From the NCBI GenBank assembly GCA_946902985.2, contig OX336398.1, forward strand, positions 236,824,362 through 236,888,361: a stretch of 64,000 nt of DNA, given 5' to 3'. The stretch comes from Meconema thalassinum (Eukaryota; Arthropoda; Insecta; Orthoptera; Tettigoniidae). The position numbers and the translations under genes are program-made. Below are positions 33,273 to 42,690 of this stretch, piece after piece (position 1 is the stretch's first letter; every line of letters starts with the position of its first letter). The notes under the pieces were generated by a model that saw only the letters and a list, made by a program, of their open reading frames with translations, ran no database searches and was not told the DNA's origin.

Positions 33273-33394
33273 TATGTGTCGCATTCGAATCAGCTGACCG
33301 CGCTCAGCCAGCGCGCTGGCAACACTGCCCAGCTGATCGGTGAACTGTCAAGTAGAAAGATACAACCGGCAGAGTATAACTACACTTGTGTGAA

Positions 33395-33692
33395 GCCATA
33401 ATGTGTAGGTTAATGCTCTTAAGTTCCAACGTTCGTCACCGGGCGCTCGTTGCGATGGCATCTAGTAGTATCCAAGTTCACAGCTAGGTGTCCTGGACGG
33501 TAGCATATGGTAGCGAAAGCAGGAACTACTGGAAATTATCGTCTGCAGTCCTTACTTGAATTAAAAACAGATAATACACACTAATACAGTCATAACAATT
33601 AACACCGATTTTCAGACAGATTCTACACACATCCAAAGTACACGGGGCTACATGAGCACGTTGTCGCAGCTCCTAAACTGAGGAACCAACCG
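33395..33692 (+). mobile_element. SINE-B, 5'-truncated
   Basis: The copy lacks the tRNA head and runs from the GTTCCAACGTTCGTCACC body to the 3' stem (GGGGCTACATGAGCACGTTG) and GGAACCAACC tail at 33692. Confidence 0.85.
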
Positions 33693-33972
33693 TCATAAAA
33701 TGCATTCTGTGATGTTTAATTTCATCAAAACAACATTGTGTAATCGTACACAATCGAACTTGATCACGTGATAATTTCGCACCATGGACATTATTTGTTG
33801 AAACGCACTTTATAAACAAGTAAATATATTCCCGTTGACTTTTTATGAAATGCAAGATTTTTCCGGTACTATTGACATGATTTGGAAGATTTTGGTACAA
33901 ACCGCACTTTTTAACTCCCCTTGGTTTAAGAGATTGAGTTGTGTGAAGTTAGGGCAAAAGTGTATGTATAAT

Positions 33973-34134
33973 ACCAAAACTGAGATCATGCAATTGTTTG
34001 ATAAGGAATTGCCATAACCTTGTTGGTGCAATAGATTTGAGTATTCAGAATCGATTAAAACCCTTTTGCACTAACAAAGTTATGACAATTTTCTACCAAA
34101 CAAGTGCATGATCTCAAGTTTAGTATTTTTTTGA
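33973..34134. repeat. Imperfect inverted repeat, arms of about 65 bp
   Basis: The left arm (ACTGAGATCATGCAATTGTT through CATAACCTTGTTGGTGCAA) pairs with the right arm ending CATGATCTCAAGTTTAGTAT, leaving a loop of about 30 bp. It could be a small foldback element or a duplicated segment; no target duplication was found. Confidence 0.6.
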
Positions 34135-34173
34135 CAAGAGAGATATAGCCTAAGCCTTGGTGTTTTATATACG

Positions 34174-35349
34174 ACCCCCCCCCCAGGGGCTCACATCTCG
34201 TGGGACGTGGTTGGTTCTTAAGTTTAGGGGCTGCGACAACGCGGTCATGTAGCCCCGTGTACTTTGGGTGTGTGTAGAATCTGTCTGATAACCGGTGTTA
34301 ATTGTGATGACTGTATTAGTGTGTGTTATCTGTTTTTTTTAATTTAAGTACAGACTGCAACTTAGAATGTTTAAATAGTTCCTACTTTTGCCGCCAAGCG
34401 CCACCGTCAACGACTACTAGGCCAAGTTCAGAACTTAGCAACTAGACGCCACCGCAGTCGGCTCTTGGCAACGAACGTAGAAACCTAAGAGCGTTGTTTA
34501 CATTCTTAACCTATCCAATTTAGCTTCACACAGGTGTAATTAGTGGAAGGTTCTTTAACATGCCATAAATCTATGACATGGGACCGCCGGCTTTACTTCA
34601 CCTCCGAAGGAAGGCATACTGAGGGGTTTTTAGCGCTCCTAAAAATCCGACGGCTTCGGCGACCACGGGACCCCAGCTGAGTCCAGCATTGCTTCCACTT
34701 ACTTGTGCCGGGCTCCTCTCGCGTCTTCTTTCCTGTCAACCGCTCTTGCTCAACTCCTATTCTCTTCCCACCCCGACGGTATTAGGGTATCCGAGGCCTA
34801 GGGAGTCTCTTCCTTTCCCGCCTTAATTGACCCTTGACTCATCTTTCCTGATACCCTGCTTCTGCGAGGGGTAAGCCTTCTTTTTCTTTTCATGTTATCT
34901 CCTGCCTTCTGCTCAAGGCCCTCAGGAAGGCGGGGTGTTTGTAGCCCCACCACTTCCGATATTGTTACACCCTTAGGGGCTTACGGCTGGTGAGTTTGCG
35001 CTCCCGATGGATTCCTGAGCTGAGTCCGTTTTGCCCCCTTTTTTCACTGACATTGGGGCGGGCTCTTTAACTTTCCTACCTGCCTTTCATGGCTCTCCTC
35101 CCTTACAAGTCCCTTAATCCTCATTCATCGAGAGTTGAGGGCATCTCTTTTCTTCCTGTCCTTTATTTGTCTTATCCATTTTTGATTTATTTTTACCATT
35201 TCTTCTTCTCGTATGTAAGTTTGTAGTTAGTATTAGTTATATATTTCATTCTCATCTCATCTTTCACTATCACCCAAACCATTAGGGGCCGATAACCTAG
35301 ATGTTAGGCCCCTTAAAACAACAATTATCATAATCATCATCATCATCAT
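34174..35349 (+). mobile_element. R1-type repeat, plus orientation, split by a SINE-B
   Basis: It begins with a C-run and AGGGGCTCACATCTCGTGGG, is interrupted by SINE-B (34208-34662), and resumes at GGCGACCACGGGACCCCAGC. It continues to CTAGATGTTAGGCCCCTTAA and an (ATC)n tail ending near 35349. The order matches the minus-strand copy at 2155-2935. No coding capacity is evident. Confidence 0.8.
34208..34662 (-). mobile_element. SINE-B nested in the R1-type repeat
   Basis: The 3' stem and tail (TTGGTTCTTAAGTTTAGGGG) are at the left and the head remnant CCGACGGCTTCGG at the right. The head is truncated before the B box, so it is nearly but not fully complete. Confidence 0.85.
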
Positions 35350-35663
35350 TTTATATACGAAGGAAAATCCTCATTTTATTGCACGAGCACCAGGTGTCAC
35401 ACCCGTGGCTGATTCATCGACGGGAGGAGGGGAGGATGACGCATGCACAGGGGCAGCAAACCAGCGTGCCCGATATCATTAGGTTGCATGTTTAGTGACG
35501 GACGGCAGAGTGTGGAGGATGAAAATTGAAGTGGGCGTCTCTCCACATCCACGAATGGAAAGAGCATTGGTCGAGTACAGGACGTGGTGTTGGCCTCACG
35601 AGGCTGAGTGAACCCCGTTCCAGCCCTCACAACTATTAATCTAGCCTATGTCTACGAATAATT

Positions 35664-35933
35664 ATGTGGGTTCCGATTGACCATGTCAGAAACGACACAA
35701 TTCGGGAGCAAATGGGTGTCGCCCCAATTGTGGACAAAATGAGAGAGAAACGGCTCCGATGGTATGGCCATGCCCTGCGTGCAGCGCCTGATACTGTTAA
35801 TAACTCTGTCCTTCATTTTGAGGTTGAAGGCCTACGCCCCACAGGACGACCGAAGCAGCGTTGGCAAGACACAATAAATGGTGGAGAAAGAAGAAGAAGA
35901 AGATACACAGAAGTTTATTGTAAACTTGCGTAA
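35664..35933 (+). pseudogene. LINE reverse transcriptase C-terminal fragment
   Basis: The frame contains EKRLRWYGHALRAAPDTVNN and RPTGRPKQRWQDTING, the extreme C-terminal signature of many insect non-LTR reverse transcriptases (GH.LR and GRP..RW). It is followed by a (GAA)n run (35885-35905), probably the element's tail. The catalytic RT domain is absent; upstream sequence from 35350 shows no recognisable RT. It is a 5'-truncated insertion of a LINE different from those at 20907 and 52006. Confidence 0.75.
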
Positions 35934-36029
35934 CTAGTAAGGTTTGTTAGGGGCTATTGACCATCAAGTTTACTTGTTCAGTGTGATGGTTGGTAAATGG
36001 TCAGGTTGGTGTTGGATATGGATTAAAGA

Positions 36030-36245
36030 TTGTCATGTTATTGGTTTTACGGTCCTTTTAACAACTGCGACTTCTAGAGACGCCGGGATGCCGGAATTTT
36101 GCCCTGAGGGGAATCTTTAACGTGCCAGTAAATCTACTGACACGTCTCCCTCGCATTTGCGCACCCTCAAATGGCAGCTGGCTGCGCCAGGATTTGATCC
36201 TGCAACCTTGGGAACAGCAGGCGAAAACATGCAGGAACGTAGCTG
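36030..36245 (-). mobile_element. tRNA-derived SINE (family SINE-4), minus copy
   Basis: The body CTAGAGACGCCGGGATGCCGG and TTTGCCCTGAGGGGAATCTT matches the reverse complement of 39640-39780. The head at the right has GGATTTGATCCTGCAACC (reverse B box) and AACAGCAGGCG. Confidence 0.75.
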
Positions 36246-36329
36246 GTTATGGTGTTCGTTGTGACAGAAGCTGAACAAGAAAGAAACACTAAATAATGAA
36301 TGTGAGGGGAGTTGGGTGATATGATACAG

Positions 36330-36645
36330 AGACGCGCTAGCTTAGGGAGTTCCTTCTCTATAGAACGGAACCTCGCCGGGGCCGTGTGACGGATGGGCCA
36401 CTGTACGTATCCACGTGTCGAGTAAGGCTAGCAGCAGCGTAGCGCCCAACTACAGGGAGGTCCCTTTCTACAGAACGGAACCTCGCCAGGGCTGTGTGAC
36501 GGATGGGCCACTGTACGTAGCAGCGTGTCAAGCAAGGCTAGTAGCAGCGTAGCTCCCAACTACAGGGAGGTCTTTCTCTACAGAACGGAACCTCGCCAGG
36601 GCCGTGTGACGCATGGGCCACTGTACGTAGTAGCGTGTCGAGTAA
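36330..36645. repeat. 110-bp tandem repeat, about three units
   Basis: GGAACCTCGCC recurs at 36367, 36477 and 36587, an exact 110-bp spacing. Each unit contains ATGGGCCACTGTACGTA and GCAGCGTAGC. Diverged single units of the same sequence occur at 39832-39945 and, inverted in part, near 42285-42345. Confidence 0.88.
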
Positions 36646-37040
36646 GGCACTGGCGCTAGCAGCAGCCATTCGCCTGGAGTAGAAGTGGGAAACCACGTAA
36701 AAACCGCTTTTAGTATGGTTGAGGTGGGGATCGAACCTGATAGCCACTGCACCACCAGGTGATCTTAAATTGCGTACTAAGACTTCGGATCCAGAGGTTC
36801 AATTCTCGGCCCCGCCAAGAAATTCAATTCTGGTCTGAGAGTTGAAACGGGGTACACTCAGCGTCGTGAGACAGAACTGAGAGGAGATGGGCTCGTGGTT
36901 TCCCCACCTCTATCCAGGCACATGCTGGGATGGTTACTAATCTTAGCACACTACTACAGCCATCGTAATGATACAGGGTAGTTCACGGGGCTACACAACC
37001 ACGATGTTGCAGCATTAAGCGGAAGTAACATGTTGCTGAT
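36646..37040. mobile_element. Two SINE copies arranged head to head
   Basis: The left copy is on the minus strand (reverse B box GGGGATCGAACCTG at about 36727, body GGAGTAGAAGTGGGAAACCA). The right copy is on the plus strand (B box AGAGGTTCAATTCTC at about 36795, body CCAAGAAATTCAATTCTGG). Their tRNA-like heads nearly touch. The pair at 44715-45305 has the same arrangement. Confidence 0.7.
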
Positions 37041-37164
37041 AAGGTGACTAATGCACTTCTCGTGTACGCCCTCAACGAGCAAGTTAACTAACGAAAGGGA
37101 ACTTGACAACAGCTACTCAATGTGAAAACATTCTTAAACTACTGAAATTAGCCAAAATACCTGA

Positions 37165-37800
37165 AGTTGTTGTTGGAGTCCTCAGTCTTTCGACTGGTTT
37201 GATGCCGCTCTCCATGCCTCCCTGTCTTGAGCTAATCGTTTCATCTCTACATAGCTGCCACACCCTACATCCGAGGCAATCTGTTTAACATATTCTAACC
37301 TTGGTCTACCCCTACAGTTCTTGTCCTCAACCCTTCCTTCCATAACTAAGCTTGCTATTCCTGGGTGTCTTAGTATGTGTCCTACCAACCTATCTCTTCT
37401 CTTCATTAGCAGTCGCCAGAAACTTCTCTCGTCTCCCACTAGTCTCAATACCTCTTCGTTTGTAACTCTATCTACCCATCTGATCATCATTCTCCTGTAA
37501 CACCACATTTCAAACGCTTCAATTCTCCTCTTTTCTGCTGCACCAATGGTCCAAGTTTCACTTCCATAGAGCGCCACGCTCCAGACAAAGGCCTTCAAAA
37601 ATGACTTCCTAATACCTAAATCTATATTCGATGTCAACAGATTCCTTTTCTGTAGAAATGCTTTGAACTTACCTACTTTTTATATCCTCTTTGCTTCGTC
37701 CATCACTGGTTATTTTGCTTCCTAAGTAATGAAGTCTCCTACTTCCTTTAGCTTTTCACCTGCCAATTTGATGTCCATAGAGGTTTCTGATTCCAATATT
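37165..37800 (-). pseudogene. LINE reverse transcriptase C-terminal fragment (copy 1)
   Basis: The minus-strand frame 37637-37182 has AFVWSVALYGSETWTIGAAE, RRIEAFEMWCYRRMM, LVGHILRHPG and CRGRPRLEYV. These are C-terminal features of an insect endonuclease-RT LINE, closely matching the copy at 52006-53275. The 3' end (left) is GACTGAGGACTCCAACAACA. The catalytic RT residues are not included; a frameshift lies near 37665. Confidence 0.85.
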
Positions 37801-38229
37801 TTTACCTGAAGTAATGGTCGGGAAATAATCTGGAGAGGTGTTTACTCCTCTGCTTTCTGTAACCCACCCGACCACCTCAAATACGATCACGACATTTATA
37901 GATGAAATTCCAGCTGACTCCGCCATTTATAGCAACATGACTGTACAGTTTTATTAACCTCATGTAATTTATTTCAGGATTAGGGCATAACCCATCTCTT
38001 TTGGGTACATTCGTGTTGACCGACTGAAAAGCACTAAACTCTTGTTCACTGTACAGTATTGCCAACCCCACGTATTCGGTACTGTTTCTTATCCGGTATC
38101 GTAAAAAAAGAGCGCTCTCAAGTTAATGTGAAAGTGCACCAAGTTTCATTACTGTTCTACATAAAAAACAACCCTAACCTAGGGCTTACGCCCCAGACCC
38201 CCTTGCTTGTACTGCAATCAGTAATGTTC

Positions 38230-38445
38230 TTCCAGACAGTCAACTAACCAAGTAGTGACTAATGATTTCGTCCAGATAATCATCTAACCAAGCAGCGACT
38301 AATGATTTCGTCCACACAGTCATTTAAGCAAGTAACGACTAATGATTTCGTCCAGATAATCATCTAACCAAGTAGCGACTAATGATTTCGTCCAGAGAGT
38401 CATCTAACCAAGTAGCGACCAATGGTTTAGTCCAGACACCCATTT
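38230..38445. repeat. 40-bp minisatellite, about five units
   Basis: GACTAATGATTTCGTCCA recurs at 38257, 38297, 38337 and 38377, with a diverged unit at 38417 (GACCAATGGTTTAG). Units carry TCATCTAACCAAGTAGC between them. Confidence 0.9.
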
Positions 38446-38789
38446 TAGTTCTGGAGTATTTAGTATCGGACGTGTTGGCAACAGTGATAGGATGTGATAT
38501 GACGTCAATGTGTCATGGCTGCCGTCGTTGAATAAGCAAGAACTAGAAACATTTCCGGTGCATCAGTGACAATTTCCAATGATTCCCAGAAAGGTATGTG
38601 AATCATATATCTTCAATAATCTGCCGAGTAAAAGCCAAAAGTAGCTGTTGTCAAACTTCCAACTGTATGTTGCAGGCAGCATTGTCACGGGCGAGAAATA
38701 ACAAATAGTACCTTCCTTTTTAGTGGTTTACTATCCCAGCATTTCCCTCCGAGAGTACGGAAATACGGGGGAGAACGACACTCTGAAAA

Positions 38790-38875
38790 GCTTCTGTCAG
38801 TCCCGGGATTCGAAACTCCGATCCCCGGGCTCACTGCAGCACCCCATCACGGTCATGCTGAACGATTTAAAGCGG
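38790..38875 (-). mobile_element. SINE head fragment
   Basis: The minus strand shows GGGGTGCTGCAGTGAGCCCG (A-box-like) and GGAGTTTCGAATCCCGGGA (B box). The body beyond the head is short or absent. Confidence 0.5.
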
Positions 38876-38904
38876 GGTCAGTGCTAAGAGAACACGGCGC
38901 GGAC

Positions 38905-39420
38905 TATAGCAAATGCCACTTGGTTGCCATGAGAACCCGTTTTGTTTACAAAGTTAGTCTGTTCGAGCTTTAAAAGAAAAATCAAATCTAGGGTAATTTG
39001 GGGAGGAATCTGGAGGAATTTCAGTACACACAGGTTGGCACCCCATGATTATTCAAAATGACCACCGCGTGGTCACATGGAAATCCGTTTTGTTTACAGT
39101 CAGCCCATTGGGGCCAAAATTCAAATCTGAGGGAAATTAAGAGACATTTCACACCCACAGGCTGGCAGCCCCGATTATTCCAACATGGTCGCTATGCGCA
39201 TGCGTGGTCTCCATGACAATCCGTTTTTTATACAGAGCCAACCCGTTGGGCCCAAAATTCATAGCTGGTGGAATTTAGGAAACATATAGGATAATTTAGG
39301 GATATTTCACACTCTCAGGTTGACAGCTCTGCCGCCACGCGCAAACAAAGATGGCAGCCACTTAGTAACCATGACAACCAGTTTCATTTACAAATTTGTC
39401 CAGAGTCTTGTCAGTGAACC
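38905..39420. repeat. Degenerate tandem repeat of about 130-165 bp
   Basis: Four diverged units share a CCATGACAACCNGTTTTNTTTACA-like core (near 38925, 39080, 39209 and 39376) and segments such as CACACAGGTTGGCA and CACCCACAGGCTGGCA. The units are too diverged to set exact borders. Confidence 0.6.
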
Positions 39421-39527
39421 TACGAATGTCCTAAGCATTTAACGTTGGAGAAATAGCATACTGCAGCTGTGCGACCTTGGCTATAAACATTATTAGCTTG
39501 ACCAAAGCTAATTACATTGCGTGCCGC

Positions 39528-39830
39528 AGGGGTAACGATCTCGCCTGCTGTGCCCAAGGTTAGTTAGTTATTGGGGTTTTAAGGGGCTGAACAGCGAGGT
39601 CATCTGCCCCTGCCAGAGGTTGCAGGGTCGAATCCTGGCGCAGTCAGTCGGCATTTGACGGTAAGTAAATGTGAGGGAATCGTGGCAGTAGAATTATCGG
39701 TACCGGTACGTTAAAGATCCCCTTCGGAGCAAAATTCTGGCACACCGGCGTCTCTAAAATCCGCAGCAGATAAAAGGGACGTAAAACCAACACAGTAGCA
39801 TCATTATTATTATTATTATTATTATTACAG
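39528..39830 (+). mobile_element. SINE-4, plus copy, with a short SINE-tail insertion in its head
   Basis: Head GGGGTAACGATCTCGCCTGC and B box CAGGGTCGAATCCTGG are separated by an extra 50-odd bases (about 39567-39618) resembling the 3' tail of SINE-B. The body (CACCGGCGTCTCTAAAATCC) and GGGACGTAAAACCAACAC precede an (ATT)n tail at 39806-39829. Confidence 0.8.
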
Positions 39831-39831
39831 T

Positions 39832-39950
39832 AAAGCGCCCTCCCTATAGGACGGAGAATCGCAGATGCCGCCTGGTACTCGGGGCACTGTATGTAGCAGC
39901 CTGTCGAGCAAGGCTAACAGCAGCGTAGCACCCAACTACATTTACTCTTT
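39832..39950. repeat. Single diverged unit of the 110-bp repeat
   Basis: GCCCTCCCTATAGGACGGAG, GGGGCACTGTATGTAGCAGC and GCAGCGTAGCACCCAACTAC follow the order of the units at 36330-36645. Confidence 0.7.
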
Positions 39951-40568
39951 TTAACGTATTTAATAGGCCTAATCATCACTACTTACATGAATTTCAGAGT
40001 AGTTGCTGGACATGATGTCCTTAAACTTCTAAACACACGTTGCAACAACGTAGGACGTTTCGCTTCTGTATACCTTTTGTTTGAGATTCCTTCGCAAGTA
40101 AAATCGCACGGCGCTGAAACTTACGAACAAATTTACTGCAAATTTCTTCTGGAGAAGATAAGTTTCCACTAGGAAAATTCGATGTTTTGATCTATACCTA
40201 ACCATGTTCACGGGCTACGTGGTAGGCGACAGTACTTCACAGCAAGTCTTAATTATCAGAACTAAGCTACCGTTAACGTGGCCTACCTGGACCCTTAAGG
40301 TGTTACTTGGACCCACACGAAAAATGTATTATCATCTTCTGATCTTCTCTTATGGAATGGGAATGAATTTCCAGGTCTAGTAAAGAGCACAAGCAAGGAT
40401 GGTGTCACCGTGGATTGAATGGAGTCTACCAATAAAGCTTGGAGATGGCCGAAAGAGGAAGACACACTTTTGTACAAATGGTGTGATATTAAGTTGAAGA
40501 TTAATCCTCCCAAGGTAATTATAAGAGGCTTGTTTTCACTCCAGGTGTAAGGTTACGCAAATTAACTA

Positions 40569-41192
40569 GAGCTCGCATCCGCCGGGAAGGCGACCGGCTC
40601 TCTGGGATTTGCGCAGAGAAACAGATAAGTTACATGTCCACTGTTGCAACAGGTCCACCAGGTCAGAGGCGGCGTAATAGTGAATTGAGAATGATAGATT
40701 AATTGTTGGCCATTCTAGGTCTGTTATTGGTTTCTGGCGGCGAGGATTCTTTCATGGCGAGCGGGAAGACAAAGTCCCTTTGGCTGTAAGGCAAGATTTT
40801 GCATCACTTACAATTCTTTGTATAGTCCGAGTCCCCACACCGCAAGCTGCTGCCGTGAGTTCCTGCGGTTTGGCAACACCGCCGCTTAGCTCATCGAGCC
40901 CTTCTCTTTCGCGCTGCTTTACACTTTTAAAGTATTCATGCACTTCCTAAACTATTTCTCAGGCTTGCCTATGCACAACTTGTCGTTTCCTTCCCTCTGC
41001 TTTCATAGCACACAAAATGTACACAATCGCTTCCACTGGATCTTTAAATAGGCCTATTACGATATAATCACTTCACAACACACTAGCTCAGATTCTCAAG
41101 ACAGACCGACTGTGATTGGTGGGATGGAAGTGAGGCATGACGTAATGGTAGCGTTGTGTTCTGCGCACCGCCTTCCCGGCTGACTCGAGCTC
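40569..41192. mobile_element. Inverted-repeat DNA transposon, deleted, TA-flanked
   Basis: GAGCTCG...GCCGGGAAGGCG at the left matches the reverse complement of the right end (CGCCTTCCCGGCTGACTCGAG), with TA outside both (40567-40568, 41193-41194). A minus-strand frame at 40943-40752 has QELTAAACGVGTRTIQRIV, a helix-turn-helix resembling DNA-binding ends of Tc1/mariner-type transposases, but no DDE domain remains. Confidence 0.75.
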
Positions 41193-41392
41193 TAATATGC
41201 TTGAAGTCCGATATAGATAAGACGCCTTTAGATTTTAAATATTATGAACTATCGAATATTAATGAATTTAATATAAGTTAATGGAATGGCTGTATTAAAT
41301 TGAATTCAATTAGTGTATTTTCAATGGTAAAATCCATTTAGGCCTACTGCAGTAAGTATGGTCGAATTATTTTGTTTGTTTTAAATATTGCT

Positions 41393-41445
41393 GTGGTTAG
41401 GGGCAAATGATCTCGCTGTTCTACCCCCTTAAATGTGGTCTTTAT
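41393..41445 (-). mobile_element. Short fragment resembling a SINE 3' stem
   Basis: The minus strand reads AAGGGGGTAGAACAGCGAGA then TCATTTGCCCCTAACC, close to the inserted piece at 39567-39618. It is short and slightly diverged; no clear duplication was found. Confidence 0.5.
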
Positions 41446-41503
41446 GTTTAATAAAATGTTTTCTTTATGGGTTTTCTAGTTTAAGCAAATGTTGTTATTA
41501 GAA

Positions 41504-41956
41504 CAGTGGTGGATCCAGGCCTTGCGGGGCCCTGGGCGATATGATAAGGCGGGGCCCACAACAATAGGAAATAAAAAAACATGAAATCAAATGGAAAGTA
41601 GTTTTGTAAAAATAATAAAATAAAGAATAGTTACAATATTTGGAGTACACTACAGTACATTTTTTTAATAATATGAAAGAAACCTTTAAGTCCCCTCGAA
41701 GAAGATTATGTAAACAATGAAATATTAAAATATTACTTTGCCACTTTTTTCCGGCTGAAGTCTTCTATTATTTCACCCGAAATCTAAACTTGCTAAACGG
41801 TCAACAGAGGTCATAGCTGCACTAAAAAAAAGAGTTATACATTAGTTTGCATAGTATAATTAACTAATTAAATTAAAAAAAAACATGGCGCGGGGTCCCC
41901 AGGACCGCAGGGCCCTAGGCGGTCGCCCTCCTCGCCCTTCCCTAGATCCACCCCTG
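41504..41956. mobile_element. hAT MITE with perfect 8-bp target duplication
   Basis: Terminal repeats CAGTGGTGGATCCAGG and the reverse complement of CAGGGGTGGATCTAGGG bound 453 bp. TATTAGAA is duplicated at 41496-41503 and 41957-41964. GC-rich subterminal blocks (GGGGCCCTGGGCG) enclose an AT-rich core without coding potential. Confidence 0.93.
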
Positions 41957-42562
41957 TATTAGAAAATCTAACCCTACTTGGACGAGAAAAAACAGCAGGG
42001 ATTCAAGTAGCCCGAACATGACTGTTCCTTGGAACCAATCTCTAAAAAATCCCCCCTCATTTTGAGTTTCATACATACAATATAAGCACTCTAGAGCTTT
42101 AAAAGAACGCCTACAGTTTCATAGAATGAAGTTTAGTAGCCCCATTTCAATTTTTAGTCAACTTATAAAGTGAAAAGAATATACAAATTGGGTCCAAGTA
42201 ACCCATGTTGACGGTATCTTGCCGGCTGCGTATGTAATACATAGTATGCCAGCATCCAAGGTTTCCCTTCCCATTGCGACCTGTCCGCGGCACGACCACT
42301 GCAGAGTTCCGTTCTATAGGGAGGGCCCTCACTATATTATTATTATTCTTTCCCCCCAACAACACAAATCGTCTATAGCTATATAGCTGTGGATTTTGAA
42401 GCGCTGGCCCAGGAAAGAGCAGAACGGGTTGGCATGTTACTGTATCGATTTCGCTAACCCAATGTAATGTCGCTATGGCATTGGGCTTTATACAGCTGTA
42501 TGTCTCGCTTCTCATCCCTCGGCCCTGCAGACACGGGAGTAATAAGGAATAGAATTATCTTG

Positions 42563-42690
42563 CACCGGCCTCGGTGGCTGAGAGCACTAGACCGTGGGTT
42601 CAAATTCCATCTCGCCCGTGGTTTCCCATTTTCACCAACTGGCAAATGCCGGGACGGATCCTTTCAACAGGTGCACGGCCCTGAGCCTTC
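42563..42690 (+). mobile_element. tRNA-derived SINE fragment abutting piggyBac
   Basis: GGCCTCGGTGGCTGAGAGCAC (A-box-like), B box TGGGTTCAAATTCC and body CCCGTGGTTTCCCATTTTCA, AAATGCCGGGACGGATCC. The 3' side runs directly into the candidate piggyBac terminus at 42691. Confidence 0.7.

Noticed and set aside
36330..36645. A CRISPR array at the 110-bp repeats
   Set aside because: Whole units are repeated without unique spacers, and the setting is eukaryotic; the 40-bp and 64-bp arrays are rejected for the same reason.
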